Of a stretch of 64,000 nt of DNA, positions 11,994 through 24,666 are shown one piece after another. Position 1 is the stretch's first letter; each line of letters opens with the position of its first letter. The DNA lies in the NCBI GenBank assembly GCA_005406025.1, contig BGZK01000717.1:124001-188000 (forward strand). The letters run 5' to 3'. The notes beneath the pieces were generated by a model. That model saw only the letters and a program-made list of their open reading frames with translations, searched no databases and had not been told where the DNA came from. Source of the DNA: Eumeta japonica (taxonomy: Eukaryota > Arthropoda > Insecta > Lepidoptera > Psychidae). A program made the position numbers and the translations under genes.

Positions 11994-12560
11994 TTTTTGA
12001 CGTGACAACGTCTAAAAACTCGATATTACGGGCTGCATGCACGAAAAAGTTGACGTCATTGTCCCGTTACGCTCGATGTCCCGTTCCGCAAGCGAGGCTC
12101 GAGTGGTCGGCTCAGTTTGTTTCGTGCTGCATCTATCTCCCCTCTACTCGATCAGCCTAGCACAAAAGATACACGTGAACTGTTTTTGTCAAATGTTTAT
12201 AAAGTGAAGTGAAATGTTATTGTGATTTTCATGTGTATTTAATATTGCGACAATAATGTAAGTAATTCTTGCATTTAAAAATCTCATTGTTCAAGCTTAT
12301 GTGTTTAATCTTTTCATTAATATTTCTCTTATTTATTTTTTTTATTATTTATTATTTAAAAAGTAGCCTTGGTCGGCGAGAGCAGTAATGATAGGTTATG
12401 TTATAATTGACCGAAAAATAATGAAGATTCATATAATTGATAGTATAAACAATTAACTTTTCTCCTTGTGTCGTTCTGTATATTATATTACTGTAATGTT
12501 TGACGTTGTCACGTCAAACTACCGCCCGTAAACCGACTTTACAGACAACGATTTTTTTTT
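11994..12560 (+). mobile_element. Unnamed non-autonomous element, diverged copy
   Basis: Starts TTTTTGACGTGACAACGTCT. Near its end it has GACGTTGTCACGTCAAA, the reverse complement of the start, followed by a ~45 bp tail (ACCGCCCGTAAACCGACTTT..CAGACAACGA) that ends in a T run. The ends and tail match the two copies at 24667 and 27047, while the ~450 bp interior has diverged. No reading frame of note. It is probably a non-autonomous transposon, class unknown. Confidence 0.65.
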
Positions 12561-13189
12561 CTGTGAAACGTCTATTAGTACCACCTGGGGGGGAAAGATA
12601 CGTATGCCGTGACATCAAGCGGCATGGCATTCTCTCATGCCGTCATACCCTCTCTTCACCACCCTCTCTACTTTTTTCTTTGTCGTGCATATTAGGATGC
12701 TTCTCCGTGTAAATGTGTGCACTATGTGTGCAAGAGGCGCAGTGTTTGATTACAATATACTTCACGAGTTTTCGTTTATTTTACTCGATATCTATTTCTC
12801 GATTTTTTTTAAATTATTGTTTCTTTTAATAACCATCAATTTTGATGTTTCATGTCTGCCGGTTTATTATAATTTTATCCTTTCTTTTTGTTATCTGCTT
12901 GCTAATTTTATGTACTTATGTATGTAAAAGAATATAATATTTTAGATATTAATAAGTAGCTTTATTACAAACATAAATATTTGTTTATTTGCAGTAAGTA
13001 CATAAATAAAATTGCTATATGTTATTTCTGCGACATTTGAAAGGAAAAGTTTCAAGAGCGCCTGAAAAGTTACTTTAAACTGATGCTATACGAGGGAACG
13101 GTATTTTGATGTTTCAGTACCGTCGAACTGAAAATGGTTTCAGATTACTCGATCGAATCGGACGATTGCCGTTTCGGATTCAATTAGAA
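12561..13189. other. Spacer with ATGCCGT inverted motif
   Basis: At 12604-12648 ATGCCGTGACATC, GCGGCATGGCAT and CATGCCGTCA form overlapping inverted and direct copies of a GCCGTGAC-type motif that recurs at 15750-15760. The rest is AT-rich with no gene seen. Confidence 0.4.
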
Positions 13190-13410
13190 TTGAGCTAATC
13201 CGCCGTTCGCGTTATCGGCCAGTGCTGGCCGGTTACAAGTATAGATATATAAAAAAACACAAAACAGTGTCATAAGCGCGCACTATCGACGCTATCGGCG
13301 CGCGGAGATATCGCAGCATCCGCCTCGTATCGGCGCGATAGCGGGCATCTGCCGGCCGGCGCGCGCGCACCGCCTAAATTGGCAATGCCTCGACAGTGTC
13401 CGGACGACGA
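13190..13410. promoter_or_regulatory. GC-rich island with repeated TATCGGC
   Basis: Contains GTTATCGGCCAGTGCTGGCC, GACGCTATCGGCGCGCGG and CGTATCGGCGCGATAGCGGG, so several TATCGG/CGATA copies occur within 150 bp, plus a GGCCGGCGCGCGCG run. Candidate regulatory element, inferred. Confidence 0.38.
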
Positions 13411-14819
13411 CAGATTAGGTACGACCGCTGATGTGATTCGAAATATGAACTCGAGTCGATAACTAAACGGAAGTCCACCGGTCCGCTCTGCTAGGAGATC
13501 TCGTATTCGAGTTGCCTAACTATTGGGTCACTTAATTGAAACTTAACTGGACACATTGAACTTAACGCTACGCTCTCTTTGTAACTAAATTTGAATGTAG
13601 ATTAGTCGTTGTTATGTCATTAAATTGAAATTTATTACGCAACTAAAATGAAGATATAGCTACGTGACACGTAACGTTAGTGTCACCGCTATCAGTTATT
13701 ATAATCACTATTTCATGATGACATGCTCTCGTAACGTGTTCGCATTATATGTCAATTAGTTTAACGTTATAATTAGTTGACCAAAGTATAGATGAAAGTA
13801 TTAAGTTTGATTCCTTGTTCCAGATGAGCTGAGCAATTTCTAACTTAAGTGTAACTGAAGCGCTCGCTCTGTGCTTTAAAGAATACTTAAATTTATTTCT
13901 TTTATAATTTTGTAGTCAATATAGTGACATTAATTGTTGAAAACGCTTAACCTGCACTGAGCGAGTGTGTGAGTTATCAATCTAAATCTGAAAAACAGTT
14001 AACCATGCAGCTCATACTCAAAACTTCCGCTATGATTTTCGTCGATGTGTCTTTGAGCTACTTGAGTTTTAAATATTGGATATGTTCTTTTTGAGCTTTT
14101 CGATCTCAAAAATTTAAAAAACGGTTGGCCCTGCAGAGCATCCGTGAAACGTCTTACTATTTTCGAGCTTTAAGCATTCAAAAATAAAGTAACAGTAAAT
14201 TATTTAGCTTATCATGGTCATAAGATCGATTTTAGTGATTTTTCAAGCTTTCTGAACTGAAAAGATATACTTCTAATACCTCGTGGCCTCTTTCAAAATT
14301 CAATTCAAAAATCTATGTATATTTAATTTTACAAATACGAAATCTTTCGAACGCATTGTTGGATTTTGTTCTGCTTTATGCAGACGCAGTTTTTAAAGTA
14401 GAAAAAGATGACTTAGCCCTGAACATCAATCCGCCTTAACGGAAAGCCTTAAACAAACCAAATAAACCTTAAAAAACTAAAATTTGTAGAATGAGTTCGT
14501 ATACTTTCCTAATAAAGTTCACGTTAAGTAAATAAAGAATCGCAGAAAGTTGAAAATGTTTTAGTACAGGTATAAAGTTATGAAAATGCAAGACATGTTT
14601 TAAGGAATAACGATCTCATCAAAAAAAAGGATTTTGAATATCCCAGTTGCAGAATTGTGAAAAATACGAAAAGACATTTCCATTCGATTTTTACTTCGAA
14701 CACGTTTTTTTCGTCAGTATAATTATTTTAAATGAAATAATATAAGAATTTCTTCGTTTGAAGTTAGCGCATTTAGACGATTGCGATGTTCAAGCAATAC
14801 TTTCGCATTCCAACCGCAA
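13411..14819. other. Spacer with probable old repeat at 13960-14340
   Basis: At 13960-14340 the sequence has two imperfect rounds of AAAAA(C)GGTTGGCC..TGCAG, TATTTTCGAGCTTT and GAGCT..AAAA blocks, a style common in lepidopteran intronic repeats. I cannot name it. The rest shows no gene. Confidence 0.35.
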
Positions 14820-15440
14820 CAACTTCAATATACGGCACACGTATAATTTCCATCCAGCCAGCTACCTGTCGACCGATCATAAAAGCATGAGCCATAAATA
14901 ACGGCCGTCAGAGCAGACCCCGGCGCCGTCGTCACTTCGTTATCCTCATCGGCGCGATCTACGACCGGAGTGCGGGGCGGGCCGCGCCCGCGGGGGGGTG
15001 AGGGGCAATTACGCCAAACCCAATTACAGACTTAGTACGTACGCCCCTGTGTTTTTTTCCTCCCGCGATAAAACTTGACCCCAGATAGCGTTCGTACTGA
15101 TAATCTGATAAACGGGTTTCACCTAACTGAAGGCGACGCGGGTACGGTGCGCACAAAAAGCTGTCCCGAAACAGATCTGCTCTCATACGAAGCGTACAGC
15201 TTCTATACGCTTCGTAGCTGTGTGCTATACTATAGCGGATGACTACAGCCACGGCGAGATTTATATGTTCTACGTTAATTTCACCTGCAATTATACCGTG
15301 ATGCGAGCGTGACGACCGGAGCTTAAGCAGTGTTGTCTTGAGTGTTTTTGTCGCGTTTCCCGGTGCGAATACAAAGTTGCGTCGATCGCTTCAACGTTTT
15401 TCAATCTTGAGCGACAACCGGTTATCCGCGTTTATCGCTA
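14820..15440. promoter_or_regulatory. GC-rich island (two lobes)
   Basis: The first lobe (14900-15010) has AATAACGGCCGTCAGAGCAG and CGGGGCGGGCCGCGCCCGCG. The second (15290-15440) is CpG-rich with GTTATCCGCG. The minus-strand 97-codon frame across it reflects base composition; no domain is recognisable. Confidence 0.33.
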
Positions 15441-15559
15441 TGAAATATTTCCAGACTTTGTGAAACAGAATAGGCCGGCCGTCACCGAGTCCTCTACTCA
15501 TATTTTCACTATCGTTGTTATAAAAGTGACAATAAAAAAGTAACAATAAAAGAACACGG

Positions 15560-15930
15560 TTCCAAGGAGATACCTACCTGCAAATATCAACATTGGGCTC
15601 TTTTACCATCTTTACCGTGATGCTATTACCGTGGATGTCAACGGCACAACGGCAATACAGGGAAGTCGAATGTATGAAAATATATGAAGACGCTTTTAAA
15701 TTCCCGTCGATGGTAATGTTATACCGTGGACGTCCACGGCACATCCTCTTATGCCGTGACTTTGTCGTTGGAGTGCGGTTTTCATGCAAAAACGTCGCGT
15801 ATTTTTGCGATGTGGTGCGTAGCCATAAGGATTCATATTGAAACGTGAGTGTGTCACGCGTCCGTGCTCGCCCGCCTACCGCACGCCTACTGCCCGCTTG
15901 GGCCCTAGCATTCCTGTCCCGAATTGTTAT
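15560..15930. repeat. Repeat with paired CCGTGGACGTCCACGG-type palindromes
   Basis: ACCGTGGATGTCAACGGCA at 15628-15646 and ACCGTGGACGTCCACGGCA at 15723-15741 are 95 bp apart. The second contains a perfect 16 bp palindrome. Short frames run on both strands here (e.g. 15574-15789 minus, 15593-15841 plus) but no family is recognised. Shared GCCGTGAC words with 12604-12648 suggest a dispersed repeat. Confidence 0.5.
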
Positions 15931-17779
15931 TATTATTTTTTTATGTTAATATTTAAAAAAGGCATTTAAATATGATGTTATTATTTTAATCGAATTAGTA
16001 GATAGAAGACCTTGTTCGTAGAAAAACTGAAAAACTTGGCTGAATTATCATTAAATTTTTCAAATACCATACAGAATATTTTTTCTATTGATACATCATA
16101 CAATATTTCAATTTTAGCAGCATGTGCTGCCAAAATCTTTTTGCTAGCTTACCATATTTACATCTTGAATGCAGTAAAAAATATAAAAAACGTAGCTGGA
16201 GTCGGTTATTCACCATAACGCTGCACGCTTCCAATATACTACACAAATGTTTTCGAACATCCACAGCATGAAAAATTATAAAAGCAACGCTTGTATTATG
16301 TTAAAAAAATGTGGAGTTATTTCTTAATGGTAATTCAATGCGTAAATAAGCCGATACTATGATCATAAATACTGAAACGTCTTTGTAATTTTTCTAATAT
16401 TTAGGTTTATTTAAAAGAATTTTTATACACACCCGTCTTTCACTTTTACATTTTCTATTGCAAATATTTTGAGCACTGTCGATTATAATAAGCAATAAGT
16501 ACTTAGGAGTGAAATGAGTGTAAAATTGTATAATCAGAATCGGGAGCAGAAGTTGTAATAGTAAAAAGAGCGGCAAGGAAAGCGTGAAGTAGAAGGAAGT
16601 ACGGGGAGAAACAAATACTTTAGTTAAAAAGTTATGATATATATTTTTTCGTGGCAGGTGCTAATGATCCCTCTCTGCTGAAGCATAATCTCCACCTTCT
16701 TATTTCAGACTGTGAAGCTAGGGTCTTAAGTTCTACACTTTGGTCCATTTCGGGTGAAGGTTATTAGCGACCGTATCACAAACTCAGTGACTACGTCCGA
16801 ACCCGACAGCTCCATGTATTATTCAAAGAACGGAGTTCATTGAAGTTGATTTAAATTGAAATCTCATCAGTCAATTCGTTCGAGGTCAGATTTCAAACCC
16901 CATTCACTCCGTTCGAAGGTAACAAGTCTTAAATATTCGATCATGACCACGACTTAAAAATATGAAGTCTAATTTTTAGAAGATATATAGAAGAAAAAAG
17001 AAGAAAGATACAGTGAATTAAAAATAAATCAAACATGTTTTCTGCTGTTAACTTAAAGATGAATTAAACATGTTTTCTGCTGTCGATACTGGGACAGAGT
17101 CGTTTCCGCGCCTGCAGTAGCCCCGGCCGACATTCTAGCTCGTTATCTTACGGATTCTCTAGAAAAATTATATCGAAAAAGATTGAGCTTCGGTCGGCGC
17201 GCGCGCAGCATACGCTCGCACGTGATACGTTGGCGTCTTCAAGTTTTAGATCATTGACCGGCACTTCAGAACGAACACAACATTTGAAGTACTTTCGTAT
17301 TTATAATCAGAGAGGGATCTTTGTTAATTAAATTATTACCCGTTATTATGTGCAATGACCTGCGCGCCCATTTAATAAGGTCATGTTCGAATGCGGCAGA
17401 TATTGATTTCGATTCTCCGGTCGGCCAACATTTCTTATGAGCATTTTTGATCATATTGGGATCTACGAATTGTAATTATCTATAACATATTTCGCACAAG
17501 TACTATCGTTGTATAGATATGTTACGTTTTTTCGTATATTAGAATACATCATATCTAGAAGTACACAGACTATGGATATTTATTATACGAGTTATCCACC
17601 AACAAGACCGGTAGCCGGTAGAGGTACAATCATAGCTCTCACGAATTATTGTTTATTTTATTCAAATTGTACTAATAGTCCCATATCGTATATAATTTAT
17701 GTTATTGTTGGAATGTTATACACACTTTTCTTATGTTTAGATTTTTTTGCGTAAACCCGTATCATATGTATAATCTGCG
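15931..17779. other. No recognised gene
   Basis: AT-rich, with an 18 bp direct repeat AAACATGTTTTCTGCTGT at 17031 and 17066 and a small GC-rich patch at 17100-17230. The frame at 16012-16218 is not convincingly a transposase. Confidence 0.4.
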
Positions 17780-18165
17780 GCCCATCAAATCTCTACAGGG
17801 CTCGGTAGGATCCACTTCGATATGCGATTTGACGTCCGGCTCGTCGTTGTACCTAGCGGCCGCCGCGCTGCGACCGCGGCGTCTCGCACACGGGGCCGGC
17901 GTCTCCGGAGATCGTCCGTCTACGGTTTTGAATTATTAAATAGTCGGCGGCGGCGGGCGACGACGTGCCCAATATGGCGCTGCTCTCATCTGCCGATAAG
18001 CGGCCGATAGCGGCTAATGGCGGCCCCCGCGATTAGATATTGTAATGAATCTCCGTTAAAAACACATCATGTACGATGCGCGGGCGCAGAGCTCGGGCCG
18101 ATAACCGCTCTTGTGAAACGCACGCTCGCGTCCAAATCTGTAGCTCTCGGGATCGGCGGGCGAGT
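17780..18165. promoter_or_regulatory. GC-rich island with GATA-like and homeodomain-like sites
   Basis: Dense CpG stretch containing CTGCCGATAAGCGGCCGATA, GCGGCTAATGGCGG and GCTCGGGCCGATAACCGC. It is the richest of the islands in GGCCGATAA words. Candidate regulatory element; function is inferred from motifs. Confidence 0.42.
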
Positions 18166-18649
18166 GGATTTGACCTTTTTTTCTAATAAGTGATACGACA
18201 ACACCGGTGTCTCGATTTTAGAACTATAGGTACAGCAAATCGATCATTCTAGTAAAATTTATAAGTCAAATACATTGCATTGTAAACTAGAGCAAAATGA
18301 TCGTTAATTTAATTGTTCACGAAGTCAGTTAGGTTCTAGTGTATAAAGTTATCGACCTGCTCCGTGTGTAGCTGTTCTGTGTTGACCTCTATTTAGAAAG
18401 CCTAGTTTTCTTCTAATTATTTAATAACTAAAAGTCGCGTGTGATTCTTTTGATGCTAGTCAACGTTCACCGTACTTTTCCCTCGTCCTTTCTCTGCTTT
18501 ACTATTCATGCATATCTACGCCTCCCGCTGACGGGTATTTAAATTTCATTTGTATATACGAACCGGACTGACGTGGTTACTACATCATACGGTGTTATTA
18601 TGTATTCTTCATGCATAAATAAATCAATTATATATATTTGGTGTGTGGG
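18166..18649. other. No recognised feature
   Basis: AT-rich spacer, nothing named. Confidence 0.45.
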
Positions 18650-18860
18650 TCACTCGACTTATTAGGTACTAGCGACTTTTCTGCCCGCAACTTCGCCCAG
18701 GAATGTGTTCTTTCAACTTTTACATAGAAAGACCTTGCTGTCTATCTCAGTCTCATCCCCGCTTTGAATTATAGTTTCTTGATTTCGGTCTCGGTCCTTG
18801 CTCACGATTCTATTCCTCGTCTCGCTTTCAAATCCGATACCGCTCACAGTTTTTAAATTA
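18650..18860 (+). repeat. CT-rich quasi-tandem repeat family, copy 1
   Basis: Begins with the decayed end ACTTTTCTGCCCGCAACTTCGCCC, then a run of loosely repeated pyrimidine words (TTGATTTCGGTCTCGGTCC, GATTCTATTCCTCGTCTCGC, AATCCGATACCG). The same layout occurs at 21530, 35960 and 55830, and in reverse at 46733. Confidence 0.55.
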
Positions 18861-20709
18861 AAACGCTCGGTTGGAGCTCTTAATGTGAAATAAAAAGATT
18901 AGAATAAAAGCGCGGATGTGGGAAGGCCGTTGTCACCACTGGCGGTAACAATACCTGGAACGGACGAACCAACTCACCCAGAAAGTGGTTCGATTTGATT
19001 TAAGTTTAAAATCCAATATCCTCGTAGGCAGGAACTCGAAGACTCGTAGACGACGAGCTGACCGCACAACCATCATCGCCATCGTTATTGGGGCCTATAT
19101 TTTTGGTTTTAATCTAAACTCAAGAACTATTAAGCACTGTATGTCCGCTTGTAAAATTAATTTTCTTATAAACTATAAATAGTCTGCGTCAGACATAGGT
19201 GGCGCTAGCGCTGTAAGTGTTCCGTTGTTACAATCAATTTTGTTTATTGTGATCGTAATTACAATTACAAGTGCAATTAGAGCTGTGAGAATTGAACGGA
19301 ATCAGTTGAATGTTTAGAAAGTGCTATTATAAGTTTTATTGTGTTAGTTAATGTTATAATAAAATATCGTATGTTGTATGAAACTGTAACCCGTAAGACT
19401 GTAAAGTCACGTATTATACCAGGAAGGCTTATTTTTACTTTAAAGGTGAGGTCTTATTTTTTTATTTAACTTGTTAGATTATTTTGTTTTCCTCGCATTA
19501 CTAATAATTTTAATTCTTGTTTCGGTCATTGCAAAATGCTCTGTCGAGAAACATTTCCACAAACATTTTTGGCGGAAGACAATCGATGATTATGCTATCA
19601 TCGAACTGATTTGATGATGGTGATTGTGATGTATATCATATGGAAGGACAATCGGATTTGAACTAAAATTTCTTTGTTGGCATAAGATTTTTTTTTTATT
19701 ATCTCGAGTAATAACCTAACAGGATGGAGTCGTCTAGATCTTTCATAATTGCGTTGTCTTCACACCATAACACTGATATCATATCATGGTTACGCGCCAT
19801 GTCCCCAACCTAAAACAAAGGCTTTGGTAACGTCAACCTCTGAATGCCAAATCATGTTGCCAGATAGAACACTGACCTTTTAAGAGGATCTATCAAACGG
19901 AGTGATCGGATCGAATCGTGAAACTATCTGGCCACTATTACGCTGTTGCCATACATATGCGACATACGCATTTGGGACGCATAAATATGCAGTTCTTCTG
20001 ATACGATACCGATATTTATACAAAAAAGTGTCAATAATATCGATGCTGACAGTACAGCCTTCAAAACGTATGAAAAGCTGTAGGTTTAGGATTGAAAATA
20101 TCGAAATAGACGACGTTACTCGTATAATATTTATTAAGAATGTAATAAAACAAAATTTTAAAAATTATAATTTATCAAAATACTAGTTATTTAAAAAAAT
20201 AGTAATTAAATAAAATATCAGTATAAAAATAAAGTTCAGATCAGAAATGAGTAATTTAAATTGGAATTTATGGCATTTTTATTCAGGAAACACAACATCC
20301 ATCAATTATTAGGTGAAAGCCGCTTTCGTAAGCTTGTTTGGATAAGAATTGTCGTTGGGGATAACATTTTCGGATGCGATGAACCTCTTTCGAAAACTGA
20401 TATATTTTTGTGTCATTTTTTTTTAATTGGATGTAATGAATAAACAAAGAGCGGAAATAGTGCGATTACACGATGGTTGGTTATAGCGCGAAATTCAAAA
20501 TGTATTGGCAAACTAATATCACCGTTTCCGATATATCTAAAAACCAACGATATCGAATATATCAGTGTCTATATCGTTATCAGATGTATTACCAATATAA
20601 ACTATCAGCCCGTATTGTTGTAAGTATCTGATGACTCTCAAATTGTAGCACGATCTACTGAAGAAAGTGACGGAGAAGACGAATACTTCAACCAATATTT
20701 TCTGATGGT
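18861..20709. other. No recognised gene
   Basis: AT-rich. GTCTGCGTCAGAC near 19182 is a small palindrome followed by GGTGGCGCTAGCGC. No gene or repeat can be named. Confidence 0.42.
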
Positions 20710-21300
20710 TATAGTTCTGCACTTTTGCATAGGCACGGTATGGCACGAGAGCCGGAGTTAGGAAGAGACCTCTGGAGCAGAGGGCGGGGCCTGGGCGTAG
20801 GATTCTCAAACAAAACTCGATTATCAAATCCCGTACCGATGCTCACAACGTATAAAAATTTGCTATCGTTTATGGTGAAAGTTGTTCGACGCCGTTGCAT
20901 CATCAAAACAATTGGCCAGTCCCCGACGACACCGCTATCGGTGAGCGGGCGAACGCAGCGCCGCCACCGCGAGATGCGCCCGTATCTCGTAGTATATACA
21001 GCGCGGTCATTGACAGGGATAAGTCGGATGCCCGCGTAATCTCCTCGATCGGCGTACATGCGAGCAGTCGTACGCGATACGCGTCTGCTGCAGCGCGATA
21101 ACGCCTGTTTTGAGTCATTATAAGCACAGAACATTGCGCGCAGACGTCGATAAGCCGTTGCGGCAGCTTTCTATCAATCCACTTCTAAAGCGCGCTCCCC
21201 ACGATCATTTTCTATTTCGAATCGAGACGCTCGGTCCTAAGTCCTCCACGTTGATGGAGTTGGGGGCTTCCGGCGGCCGTGGTCTCCGAAAGACCGAGCC
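20710..21300. promoter_or_regulatory. GC-rich island
   Basis: CpG-rich from about 20740 to 21100 (CCGACGACACCGCTATCGG, GGCGAACGCAGCGCCGCCACC) and again at 21230-21300. Overlapping frames of 68-141 codons exist on both strands at the same place, the sign of low stop density rather than of a gene. Confidence 0.33.
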
Positions 21301-21529
21301 GGTGCTTTTGCTCGATTCAGATTTTCAATTCATTAGTCGATTCACCCGCCTTTGTCAGGATTCTAACTCAGTGTCATTTCCGAGGTAACCGCTGCACAAC
21401 CACCGCACCCGATAATGTATATTTAACTTTAATGGGACATTTTATAAAATCGATGCCTATATTAGATAAAATGCCTAAAAATCGTGTTTAAATAAGTACG
21501 GGTTTTTTAAACTTTCTGGCCCGGCAGTT

Positions 21530-22080
21530 GCCAGTTGCCTTCTGTTGTGGGACAGGCCCTACACCTGTTTTCGACTCCAGTTTTGTTCTCAATTTCGGTC
21601 CCACTCCAGCTTTAGATTCTTATCTTTGTCCCATTCTTGATTCTGCTTCAAGTTCCATCTTCAATATCGATTCCGTTACCAGCGAAACTTTCGATTTGAA
21701 CAAATTCAGGGGCAAATCCAAGTATCGAAATAAAATATAAACTATAATACGTCGATAGTGTAGCTTTCTATAAGTTAAAGAATTACATTATTTTAAAAAT
21801 ATTAATTCATAGATGAAGACGGGGATAAATATTAGCAGCCCCATTTATTCAGGAATAGTGTAGCTATCTACTAGTGAAAAAATTTTTATAATTAGTTCAG
21901 CAGTTCGGTTTAGCAGCATGTATAGATACGCAGATGAAACCGGGGACAAATTCTAGTTTTTTACAAGCTTTTTTTAAAAATCTTTCCGGATTTGCACACA
22001 ACTTCTCACCAAAGTTTCACCATAATCGGATTATTGGCCTAAGCACGTAAAAGAGGCAAATATCCGTCCATTTTCATATA
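21530..22080 (+). repeat. CT-rich quasi-tandem repeat family, copy 2, with LINE-like tail
   Basis: Pyrimidine words (TTTCGACTCCAG, CAATTTCGGTCCCACTCCAG, AATATCGATTCCG) at 21565-21690 are followed by two rounds of (GA)ATAGTGTAGCT(T/A)TCTA (21755, 21855) and a TTAGTTCAGCAGTTCGG tail. The GATAGTGTAG tail also follows the CT-rich block at 56330. Confidence 0.55.
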
Positions 22081-24219
22081 TTTGAATTCCTTTATCTTTT
22101 GTATCAATTGATATTGATTGATACACTTTTTCTTTCACTCTTTCTGATCTCACTTTTTAATCCGAACAAACAATAATTACATATATCTCATCCATTAAAT
22201 CATAGATTATTGTCATAATTCAATACGAAATTCCCTCAGACAAAGGCAATTTAATTTTTTTTCTGAATTTTCACTAGATACTTTTTCCAATTTTCCTTTT
22301 CATAAGAACCTTTCTCGGACTTCCGCGAATGTTTGAAAAATAAAAATAGCCGAAACGGTCAAGTCATTGTCTATTTTGCGCTTAGCAATTTAACATTTAA
22401 CGATTCATTTTCTTTTATATAGATTTTTGTATGAATAGCGTTTCTATTGTTTTAATAGTTCGTACGCAACATGTTGTGTCAACAAGCTCACAACCTGTCA
22501 CACTTCGGAAAGCGCATTACGACATGCAGCATGTGTCCTTAATACCGCGATTGGTGATAAATTAAAAGGCGTTTACCGTTCGCTCGAGGAATGCGACCGG
22601 CGCGAGCGTCGGCGGGCGGCGGGGGGCGGCGGACGACGGAGGTCGCAGTATCATTGTCATTGACGTCTCCTTTCATCGCAACCTTTTCTGAGGCCTCCCT
22701 AAACAAATTGCAAAAACAGATCATCTATATCGATGAATATAATTTATGTCTCGTATTATTCTGCGTAGAATTCTCAAAGATCTTTGACCTGCTGTCGATG
22801 TCTGTGAATAACAATCGTATTGAAATACATTACGACGTTTTTATATTTCGAATGCAATCTATATCATTAAACACACAAATGTTTGTGACTTATGTAAATA
22901 TTATTAAAGTTACACCAAAAGTTGTTAAATCAATGTTATTATTTCAATAAATTCGGCCTTGTTTAGACTAGACCAATCGCAGTTAGCGAAGTTCACACTT
23001 TTCCGCTTCGTTTACTCCTTTGAGTTTGTTCAATCAATAAAAAGTTTCCATCAAAATCGATTATTACCTGAATTGGAAAACTTTGGATGTTACAGTGAGA
23101 GTCCCGTACTAAGGATAATGCAAAATATCAAAGCAATGGTACAAAATACGTAATATATGTACACCAAGTAAGTAATTTATTGGAATTTCGATTTTAAAAT
23201 ATGTAAGTTTTGACTCGTTTTTGAAACATTGCCGTTGTTGGAATTTACAATTATAATACTTTAATTTGTGTACGATAATGTATCAACACCAAGTCACCAC
23301 TGCGATTATAAAGTATTTACTGATGAGTCAGGAAAAAGTAAGAAACAGAGAGATATTTCTTTAATAAACTACGAAATATTAATATCTGTGTGACTTCGAT
23401 TTATAATTTAAAATCTTTTGACACTTTAGGTTTTTTAGCTGCGATATTTTGAAATAAGGGGGCGCGACCTCTTTAACAATTTTTTTGGCATGAGTAATAA
23501 AGTCTAATTACGATATAGTAAATTTTATTGTATTCCTTTTTGCAAGTTATTTCAAGTTATTTTGATAAATATATCGAATAATAAACACAACTTGTCATAC
23601 TTTTTAACGGAATTGCTTATATACCGGTAAATAATTTATTGCGCAAAGTTTCAAATTCATAACGATAGTGATAACGACCCTGTTGTACAGACGGACAACT
23701 ATACATAACAAGATTCTAAAATAAGACGTAAGCAAAACGTCTCAATCCATGTACAAACATTTGTCTATCTAACCATTTGTAACTATCATATAGGATTTTT
23801 TTCTTTATATACATATATATGTATAACGTGCTACTTAGCAATCTGTTTGCTGAAAACAATAATCTAATATACTGTAAGGTCAGGTTACATCGATAAATGT
23901 ATCTTCAGTGGAGGCATGCACCCAATGATACAATTCTCATTTTTTGTTTACGGAAAACCGCGCTCAGTAAATAACAAATTAACAAATCGGTTTCGAGATT
24001 CGTTCGTCAGTTTCAATACGAAAGGGAACTAGCCAAAGTCATGCTTGAAACATTATAGGACGTTATGCTCATTAAAATGTGTGCGCTTAAAAATAAATAA
24101 TTAAGATAAAGCCGGTGAAACTACAGCGCTTAAAAGAACGGCGACGTCCGTCGAAGCCTTTCTTTGCAATTCAATTACCAGGCCAAATAAATCCATGTAA
24201 AATTCACGGTTGGGTGGTA
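22081..24219. other. No recognised gene; small GC patch
   Basis: AT-rich, apart from 22580-22650 (GCGAGCGTCGGCGGGCGGCG), another small GC-rich patch. No supported gene. Confidence 0.4.
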
Positions 24220-24310
24220 ATATGCGTCGAAGGAGCGCGGGCCCGCTGCGCGCCGCGGCACGTGACGTCGGCGCGGGCGCTCGTCAACCTCGTCTCGATG
24301 ATCTATGACA
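24220..24310. promoter_or_regulatory. GC-rich island with E-box/CRE composite
   Basis: CACGTGACGTC at 24259-24269 joins an E-box (CACGTG) and a CRE-like half (TGACGTC) inside a GCGCGGGCCCGCTGCGCGC background. Possible bHLH/bZIP-bound element; inferred. Confidence 0.35.
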
Positions 24311-24335
24311 CGATAGTGAATATTGGCATTTTTTC

Positions 24336-24480
24336 ATCCGACTACGCTCAAGTCACTTAATAGGGTTATGATTTTAGTAGCATACGTATGTATGTGTTTT
24401 CGCCTGTTCCCTCACAGAGCCTAAGCATTTAGTTGATTTTCATACATAAGATATTTACGTATATCTCTAGATTGAATCGA
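24336..24480 (+). repeat. Dispersed repeat with CCGACTACGCT motif, copy 1
   Basis: CATCCGACTACGCTCAAGTC, AGGGTTATGATTTTAGTAG, GTATGTATGTGTTTTCG and CCTGTTCCCTCACAGAGCC follow in the order seen in a common lepidopteran repeat. A second copy starts near 43890. Confidence 0.5.
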
Positions 24481-24666
24481 TGACTTGTTTATTTATTATA
24501 TATCGCGCTTTATACTCTAAAGTAAGACTAAAATTAAAAAGTATTGGACTTGTTGTTTTTATTTTTGTTTTAAATATTGTTATTTTTGTCATAACAATCT
24601 TGAAATATAATTTGAAAATGTGGCACTAATTACCACAACATAAAATCATACTTTACATTATATTAT

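Noticed and set aside
15574..15789. Minus-strand frame ending at a CAG|GTAGGT donor-like site
   Set aside because: It runs through the paired-palindrome repeat and has no family features; the donor is probably chance.
16012..16218. Frame with a weak resemblance to pogo-type transposase
   Set aside because: Only a few residues can be matched and the catalytic motif is absent.
20709..21134. 141-codon minus-strand frame, the longest in the window
   Set aside because: It lies in a GC-rich island where five frames on both strands overlap; the translation is low in information and resembles no family.
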